Source of the DNA: Desulfovibrio sp. JC010
GTDB lineage: Bacteria; Desulfobacterota; Desulfovibrionia; Desulfovibrionales; Desulfovibrionaceae
Direction: 5' to 3'
Length of the DNA: 64,000 bases
Assembly (NCBI RefSeq): GCF_010470675.1
Contig: NZ_VOIQ01000016.1
Location: 1 to 64,000 of the forward strand
Below the pieces are notes generated by a model, which saw only the letters and a list, made by a program, of their open reading frames with translations, did no database searches and was not told the DNA's origin. Position numbers and translations under genes: made by a program. The stretch's first letter is position 1; each line of letters opens with the position of its first letter. Positions 59,964 to 64,000 of the stretch are shown piece by piece.

Positions 59964-61052
59964 TTAAATTTCATTAAAAGCAGCATCGCGCTCGACTGGT
60001 TCAAATCCGCAGCCGATAATCATTTCTTTCAGTTCGCTGCGGCTAAGGCCCTGCTCGGATTCTGCACCGGCCATGTGTCCGATTTTTTCCTCGACTACTG
60101 TTCCGTCGAAATCATCCGCTCCGAAATGGAGTGCGGTCTGGGCTTGTTTGACGCCGAGCATGACCCAGTAGGCCTTGATATGCGGGATGTTGTCGAGCAT
60201 GAGGCGGCTGACCGCGATAGTGCGCAGTTCATCGACCCCGGTGAGCGGATTGTCGATCTCGAGTCTGCTGTTCTCGGTCAGGAAGGGCAGGGGGATCAGG
60301 CAGTTGAATCCACCGGATATATCCTGCTGGCGGCGCAACTGGTCAAGATGGTCAACACGGTCTGCAAAGGATTCCACGTGCCCGTAAAGCATGGTGCAGT
60401 TGGTGGTGTAGCCGAGCTCGTGGGCTTCACCGTGGATGCGCAGCCATTCTTTGCCGGGAAGTTTTTCCGGGCAGATTTTGGCGCGAACTTCCGGGTTGAA
60501 AATTTCAGCACCGCCTCCGGTGAGCATTTCTGATCCTGCGGCCTTGAGTCGTTTGAGCACTTCAACAGTGGAGATACCCTCAAATGAAGCAAGGTGTTCG
60601 ATTTCTACAGCTGTGAAAGCTTTAATTACAGCCTGCGGTAATCGGTTTTTGATTTCAGTGAAGGTCTCTTCGAAAAAAGAAAGCGGGATATTATGATGAC
60701 AGCCGCCGACCACGTGTACTTCGCGGGGCGGTATGGGCGCGTTTTCCAGCTTTTCAAGAATATCTTCCCGGCTGAGCTTGAAAGCTCCTTTCTCCTCAGG
60801 TTTGCGGGCATAGGCGCAGAACAGACAGCCGTTCACACAGATATTGGTATAATTGATGTGGCGGTTGATTACGTAGAAAGTCTTGTTTCCGTGCAACTGG
60901 CGTCTGCGGATGGAAGCCAGCGCGCCCAGTGCGTTGAGGTCTGGGCAGTTGAATAGGGTAAGTCCGTCCTCGGTGGAAAGCCGTTCTCCGGCAAGCACTT
61001 TGTCGAGAATCGGGCCGAGTCCGGCATTTGCGAAATAGTTTTTTGAAATCAT
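59964..61052 (-). CDS. mqnE: Aminofutalosine synthase MqnE (radical SAM)
   Basis: A 362-aa radical SAM enzyme that joins 3-enolpyruvylbenzoate to SAM-derived adenosine to give aminofutalosine. The cluster motif CVNGCLFC (Cys-x3-Cys-x2-Cys) follows NRHINYTNI. Further motifs are VHVVGGCHHNIPLSFFEE and MLTGGGAEIFNPEVR. It is related to MqnC and lies upstream of it on the same strand, but 223 bases of repeat separate them. Ribosome site AAGGTGA. Confidence 0.95.
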   Translation of the reverse strand: MISKNYFANAGLGPILDKVLAGERLSTEDGLTLFNCPDLNALGALASIRRRQLHGNKTFYVINRHINYTNICVNGCLFCAYARKPEEKGAFKLSREDILEKLENAPIPPREVHVVGGCHHNIPLSFFEETFTEIKNRLPQAVIKAFTAVEIEHLASFEGISTVEVLKRLKAAGSEMLTGGGAEIFNPEVRAKICPEKLPGKEWLRIHGEAHELGYTTNCTMLYGHVESFADRVDHLDQLRRQQDISGGFNCLIPLPFLTENSRLEIDNPLTGVDELRTIAVSRLMLDNIPHIKAYWVMLGVKQAQTALHFGADDFDGTVVEEKIGHMAGAESEQGLSRSELKEMIIGCGFEPVERDAAFNEI

Positions 61053-61074
61053 TTATATCACCTTTGTTCAGCCG

Positions 61075-61103
61075 TAAATAAAAGTCGCTTCCAGCCATGT
61101 CAA
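61075..61103 (-). promoter_or_regulatory. Sigma-70-type promoter for mqnE
   Basis: On the minus strand TTGACA (61098-61103) and TATTTA (61075-61080) are separated by 17 bp. The predicted start is near 61068, 16 bases before the mqnE ATG. Confidence 0.62.
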
Positions 61104-61136
61104 CACTGGATTTCCGGCTCTTAAAAATATAAAACC

Positions 61137-61991
61137 ATGTCCATGAGCAAAATATTGAAATTAGGCTATTCGCCCTGTCCGAACGATACATTTATTTTTC
61201 ACGCCCTTGCCAGCGGGGCCGTTAGCATAGACCCTTTCAAACTGGACGTCACCCTCGCTGATGTGGAGGAACTTAATTCCATGGCCCGGTCCGGCAAGAT
61301 GGATGTCTGCAAGGTTTCCGTCCACGCCGCTGCGCATATTATGGATGACTACATCCTGCTGCGTGCCGGGGGAGCCATGGGCCGCGGCGTTGGGCCTTTG
61401 CTGCTCACCGGAGCACCTTGCATCATAGGTGACCTCCATGGCAAGCGTATTGCCATACCGGGACGCAATACCACCGCAAATTTACTGTTCAGTCTTATGT
61501 GCCGTGAAGCCGGAATTAAGGTCGAGCTGGTAGAAATGGTTTTTGATCAGGTCATGCCCGCTATCAAAAACGGGGAAGTTGATGCCGGGGTGGTAATCCA
61601 CGAGGGCCGCTTTACTTACGAAGCCCTCGCTCTTTCCAAGCTCGCCGATCTCGGCCAGTGGTGGGAGGATTTTTCCGGTCTGCCCATCCCGCTTGGTTCC
61701 ATCGCCATTAAGCGTTCGCTGGGCGCGGAAACAGCAGCCATGGTCAATGCCGCCATCCGTAAATCCCTGACCCTTTCCTATATAGATGAAGAAGCCGCAT
61801 GGCCTTACATTAAAGAACACGCACAGGAAATGGATGACGATGTCATTCAGCAGCACATCAAGACTTTTGTGACCGACTATTCTGATGATGTAGGCGATGA
61901 GGGTGAGCAGGCGGTTTTAAGATTGCTTCAGGAAGCAGCCAGAATGGATGGGCTTGAATTGCCTGCCAAGAATATTTTTATTGAGGTGTAG
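61137..61991 (+). CDS. mqnD: 1,4-dihydroxy-6-naphthoate synthase MqnD
   Basis: A 284-aa enzyme that converts cyclic dehypoxanthine futalosine to 1,4-dihydroxy-6-naphthoate. It has GYSPCPNDTFIFHALASGAV, the internal DVCKVSVHAAAHIMDDYILL and VVIHEGRFTYEALAL, all typical. It is divergent from mqnE with 84 bases between. The first or second ATG (61137 or 61143) could be used; neither has a strong ribosome site. The nucleosidase MqnB and later enzymes are outside the window. Confidence 0.94.
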   Translation: MSMSKILKLGYSPCPNDTFIFHALASGAVSIDPFKLDVTLADVEELNSMARSGKMDVCKVSVHAAAHIMDDYILLRAGGAMGRGVGPLLLTGAPCIIGDLHGKRIAIPGRNTTANLLFSLMCREAGIKVELVEMVFDQVMPAIKNGEVDAGVVIHEGRFTYEALALSKLADLGQWWEDFSGLPIPLGSIAIKRSLGAETAAMVNAAIRKSLTLSYIDEEAAWPYIKEHAQEMDDDVIQQHIKTFVTDYSDDVGDEGEQAVLRLLQEAARMDGLELPAKNIFIEV

Positions 61992-61992
61992 T

Positions 61993-62880
61993 TTACCCAC
62001 TTTTCTCATCCTGACTCAAAATTACCCCGCCCATGACCAGTGCGGCTGCAATAAACTGTATGGATGTGAAAGTTTCACCGAGGATCAGCCAGCCGAGGAA
62101 AAGGGTGAAGACCGGGATCATGTTTACATAAGCGGTGGTCTGGTTGGCGGGCAGTCTGCTCATGCCGAAGTTGAAGAGCCCGTATGCCCCGATGGTGATG
62201 CAGACCCCAAGATATATGATGCTGCCAGCTGCCAGCGGATCAAAAACCGTGGGTAGATCGGTTGAGGGCAGAGCCAGCAACGGCAGGTAAAAAATGGCCC
62301 CCATGAATGCCTGAAACGCGGTCAGGAAAAGTGTGGAGTAGTGGGCGGTCATTTTCTTGAGTACGGTCATGTAGCCGACGGCACAACACATGGCCAGAAA
62401 TTCAAAGAAGTTACCCATTGCCGGGTTGGGCGCGCTCTCGGTGGATTCCGAAGAGAGGGAAAGCCAGATTCCGCCGCAGACAGCCAGTGCGAATCCGATC
62501 AAAGTTCTGCGGCTCAGTTTTTCATCTAGGATGAAGCGCGCGGCAACAGCCATGAGCAGCGGAAGGGTGGCGCAGATCATCCCGGCCTGCGAGGCTGAGG
62601 TCATGGTCAGGGCCTGACTTTCGAACACGAAATACATGCACGGTTCGCAAAACCCCATAAAGAACAGCCATTTGAAATCCCCTTTGCGGATGGGCTGCTT
62701 CTTGAAATTGGGGATAAAGAACAGAAAACAGAGCGAAGCCAGCATCATACGCCCGAAGATAACGAAAGTAGGATCGTAAACCGCCATGGATATCTTGAGT
62801 GCAATGAAGGAACTGGACCAGAGCAGCACTGCTGTGAGCAGGGCGACCACTGCAATATATTGGGACTGGAGAAAAGACAT
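61993..62880 (-). CDS. EamA-family (DMT) transporter
   Basis: A 295-aa inner-membrane protein with ten predicted transmembrane helices in two EamA halves. Examples are YIAVVALLTAVLLWSSSFIA at the N-terminus and IQFIAAALVMGGVILSQDEK at the C-terminus, with FIPNFKKQPIRKGD in an internal loop. Members export metabolites such as amino acids; the substrate cannot be told here. It is convergent with mqnD (1-base gap). The ribosome site is GAGGG. Confidence 0.9.
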   Translation of the reverse strand: MSFLQSQYIAVVALLTAVLLWSSSFIALKISMAVYDPTFVIFGRMMLASLCFLFFIPNFKKQPIRKGDFKWLFFMGFCEPCMYFVFESQALTMTSASQAGMICATLPLLMAVAARFILDEKLSRRTLIGFALAVCGGIWLSLSSESTESAPNPAMGNFFEFLAMCCAVGYMTVLKKMTAHYSTLFLTAFQAFMGAIFYLPLLALPSTDLPTVFDPLAAGSIIYLGVCITIGAYGLFNFGMSRLPANQTTAYVNMIPVFTLFLGWLILGETFTSIQFIAAALVMGGVILSQDEKSG

Positions 62881-62997
62881 TTTAGCCCTCGCGGGAAAGA
62901 TATTATCGATAAAGGAACCCTGAAATAGGAGTTGTGATTTGCTTTGTCAATGAACCGTTTTGTCCGCAAAGAAAGAATTTATGACTTTAAAATAAAT

Positions 62998-63029
62998 AAA
63001 TCCCCGCAAACCGTAGCTTGCGGGGATTT
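62998..63029 (-). terminator. Rho-independent terminator
   Basis: A perfect 12-bp stem AAATCCCCGCAA (62998-63009) pairs with 63018-63029. On the minus strand it is followed by TTTATTTA and ends the Cys-rich small gene. Confidence 0.78.
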
Positions 63030-63052
63030 GAATTATTGTCTGGAGCAGTTCT

Positions 63053-63310
63053 TTATCTGGTCCATGCAAGGAGGTTGAACGGAGAGTATTTGTTGTCCGG
63101 GTTTTCTGCGTAACGGCAACCGAGATTGGAATCGTCACGCTTGTTGGTGATATCACACTCGGAGCCTACGTAGTGCGGGCATTTGTTGTTGTTGCAGACA
63201 ACAATAATGCCCCAGCCGGATTCCGGCGGTGCAATCCAGGGGCTGAGGTCTTCTCCGCAATGGGGACATGTCCTTTCTTCCAGTTCAACGCCATCATAAA
63301 TATAAGTCAC
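63053..63310 (-). CDS. Cys-rich small protein of unknown function, 85 aa
   Basis: The protein has five Cys: RTCPHCGEDL near residue 14, VVCNNNKCPHY near residue 38, SECDITNK and LGCRYAE. The first two pairs fit a rubredoxin- or zinc-ribbon-like site, and the others could extend it. No signal peptide is seen, so it should be cytoplasmic. I recognise it only as a conserved hypothetical of the type found in sulfate reducers. The GTG start at 63310 follows AAGGAGAG. A Rex-type operator overlaps its predicted transcription start, so it may respond to the NADH/NAD+ balance. DarP-like gene upstream is on the same strand but separated by this promoter. Confidence 0.78.
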   Translation of the reverse strand: MTYIYDGVELEERTCPHCGEDLSPWIAPPESGWGIIVVCNNNKCPHYVGSECDITNKRDDSNLGCRYAENPDNKYSPFNLLAWTR

Positions 63311-63344
63311 GGTATCTCTCCTTGATTGTTTCTTGAAAAATTAA

Positions 63345-63362
63345 GTGTGAATTAATTCACAA
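63345..63362 (-). promoter_or_regulatory. Near-perfect Rex-type operator
   Basis: On the minus strand the site reads TTGTGAATTAATTCACAC; 13 of the 14 defined positions of the Rex consensus TTGTGAA-N4-TTCACAA match, and the inner 16 bases are a perfect palindrome. It lies 35 bases upstream of the GTG start of the Cys-rich gene, at the predicted transcription start, a position suited to repression. An HcpR- or CRP-type factor is an alternative reader. Confidence 0.65.
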
Positions 63363-63369
63363 CATATGT

Positions 63370-63397
63370 AAAGTAAGATTGTATTCTCAGGAGTCAA
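63370..63397 (-). promoter_or_regulatory. Sigma-70-type promoter for the Cys-rich gene
   Basis: On the minus strand TTGACT (63392-63397) and TACTTT (63370-63375) are separated by 16 bp. The predicted start is near 63363, directly at the Rex-type operator. Confidence 0.5.
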
Positions 63398-63403
63398 GGC
63401 CGC

Positions 63404-63919
63404 TTATTCAGTTAGTTCGCGTAAAGTCTTGAAAAGAGCCCGCGCGGACTTGGGAGGCTTGGATTTATCTTTTTCTTTTCTGGCATTGCGGGCCAGTTGG
63501 GAGATGCGCTGGCGGTCGGCCTGCGGGTGTTTTTCTACAATTTCATCCAGTACGGAAAAGTCACCGTCAACCAGTCTGTCACGCCATTGTTCAAGGGCGT
63601 GGAATTTCATGTTGTCGGCCCGGTTTCCGGTCTCGATATCTTCGAGGAATTCAACCAGCGGCTGAGTGTCCACGTCGCGGATAAGTTTTCCGATGTACTG
63701 GACTTTACGCCGTTTGGCTTCATGGGATTTAATTGCCATGGCATCCAGCACTTCCTCAATAAAGTAATCCGGCAGGCCGCATTTCTTGACCAGTTCAGGA
63801 CCAAGGGTCATCAGCTTTTCGGCCAGCTTCTGCAATGCGATCATCTCACGCTTTTTCTGCGATCTGCTCGGACCGGAAAATTCCTCTTCATCATTATATA
63901 AATCATCTGCATCGTACAT
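63404..63919 (-). CDS. darP: DarP/YjgA-like ribosome assembly factor (DUF615)
   Basis: A 171-aa basic protein of the YjgA/DarP family, which associates with late 50S assembly intermediates in E. coli. It has the typical GPSRSQKKREMIALQKLAEK start, LPDYFIEEVLDAMAIKSHEA, RRKVQYIGKLIRDVD and the C-terminal QRISQLARNARKEKD. Length matches the family (about 180 aa). The GGAGG ahead of the ATG lies in CCGCTGGAGGCAT, which resembles the end of the dispersed repeat. Confidence 0.82.
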   Translation of the reverse strand: MYDADDLYNDEEEFSGPSRSQKKREMIALQKLAEKLMTLGPELVKKCGLPDYFIEEVLDAMAIKSHEAKRRKVQYIGKLIRDVDTQPLVEFLEDIETGNRADNMKFHALEQWRDRLVDGDFSVLDEIVEKHPQADRQRISQLARNARKEKDKSKPPKSARALFKTLRELTE

Positions 63920-63934
63920 ATATGGTATGCCTCC

Positions 63935-63950
63935 AGCGGCTAAATTTTAT
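63935..63950. repeat. Possible remnant of the dispersed-repeat end sequence
   Basis: ATGCCTCCAGCGGC-like sequence near 63935-63950 differs by one base from the ATGCCTCCGGCGGC end of copy 3. On the minus strand it supplies the GGAGG ahead of the darP-like gene. The similarity is only 14 bases, so chance is possible. Confidence 0.3.
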
Positions 63951-64000
63951 AAACAGCGCGTAGCGCATCATATAATAAAAGTCTAGTTGCGGTTGGTGAG

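Overview
This window is a chromosomal core region of a free-living, motile, anaerobic Gram-negative bacterium. The best fit is a marine member of the Desulfovibrionaceae (Desulfovibrio/Maridesulfovibrio type). The evidence is combined: a flagellar basal-body cluster under sigma-54-type promoters, two CheV-type chemotaxis proteins, HypD/HypE for [NiFe]-hydrogenase maturation, the futalosine menaquinone pathway (mqnA, C, D, E), a Rex-type operator, and a tRNA-tuf-rpmG-tRNA(Trp)-secE-nusG-rplKAJL-rpoBC-str-S10-spc-alpha block. Genus assignment is an inference from gene content and moderate G+C. No rRNA genes, insertion sequences, prophage or CRISPR were seen.

Layout. 1-5.1 kb: a small lipoprotein and a CysQ-type phosphatase on the minus strand, a divergent ThiF/HesA-like enzyme, a 76-residue unknown protein followed by a response regulator-PP2C phosphatase, and a small solute-binding-like protein. 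5.1-11.3 kb: flagellar genes on the minus strand in two units, flgB-flgC-fliE and fliF-fliG-fliH-fliI. Each has its own sigma-54-type promoter, and a strong hairpin separates them. A third sigma-54-type site drives a divergent TPR gene. 12.2-17.6 kb: a stand-alone IMP cyclohydrolase, hflX, infA, a cold-shock protein, a hypothetical protein, CheV and a single-domain response regulator. 17.8-25 kb: hypDE, a degenerate EAL protein, a CLC chloride transporter with CBS domains, a second CheV and a tRNA-dihydrouridine synthase.

25.3-56.7 kb: four tRNAs (Thr-TGT, Tyr-GTA, Gly-TCC, Thr-GGT), tuf, rpmG, tRNA-Trp, secE, nusG, rplK, rplA, rplJ, rplL, rpoB, rpoC, rpsL, rpsG, fusA and then the complete S10-spc-alpha run from rpsJ to rplQ, including secY and map. 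adk and infA are missing from the secY-map-rpmJ interval; infA is at 14.8 kb instead. Two genes too short for most gene finders (rpmG and rpmJ) and rpmD were read directly from the sequence. 56.8-64 kb: a LysR regulator, mqnA-mqnC-mqnE on the minus strand with mqnD divergent, an EamA exporter, a Cys-rich small protein preceded by a near-perfect Rex-type operator, and a DarP-like ribosome assembly factor.

The most unusual material lies between genes. A dispersed intergenic repeat (palindrome AAACCCTTTTGCAAAAGGGTTT-like core plus AAGAATCCCAAAA and GCCGCCGGAGGCA modules) recurs at about 13.0, 14.7, 15.3, 57.7 and 59.8 kb. A second module recurs at 15.5 and 59.9 kb. A perfect 17-bp inverted repeat encloses the -35 element in front of rpsL. 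I found no convincing new multi-gene system; the best leads are the repeat family, the Rex-type operator and the rpsL palindrome.
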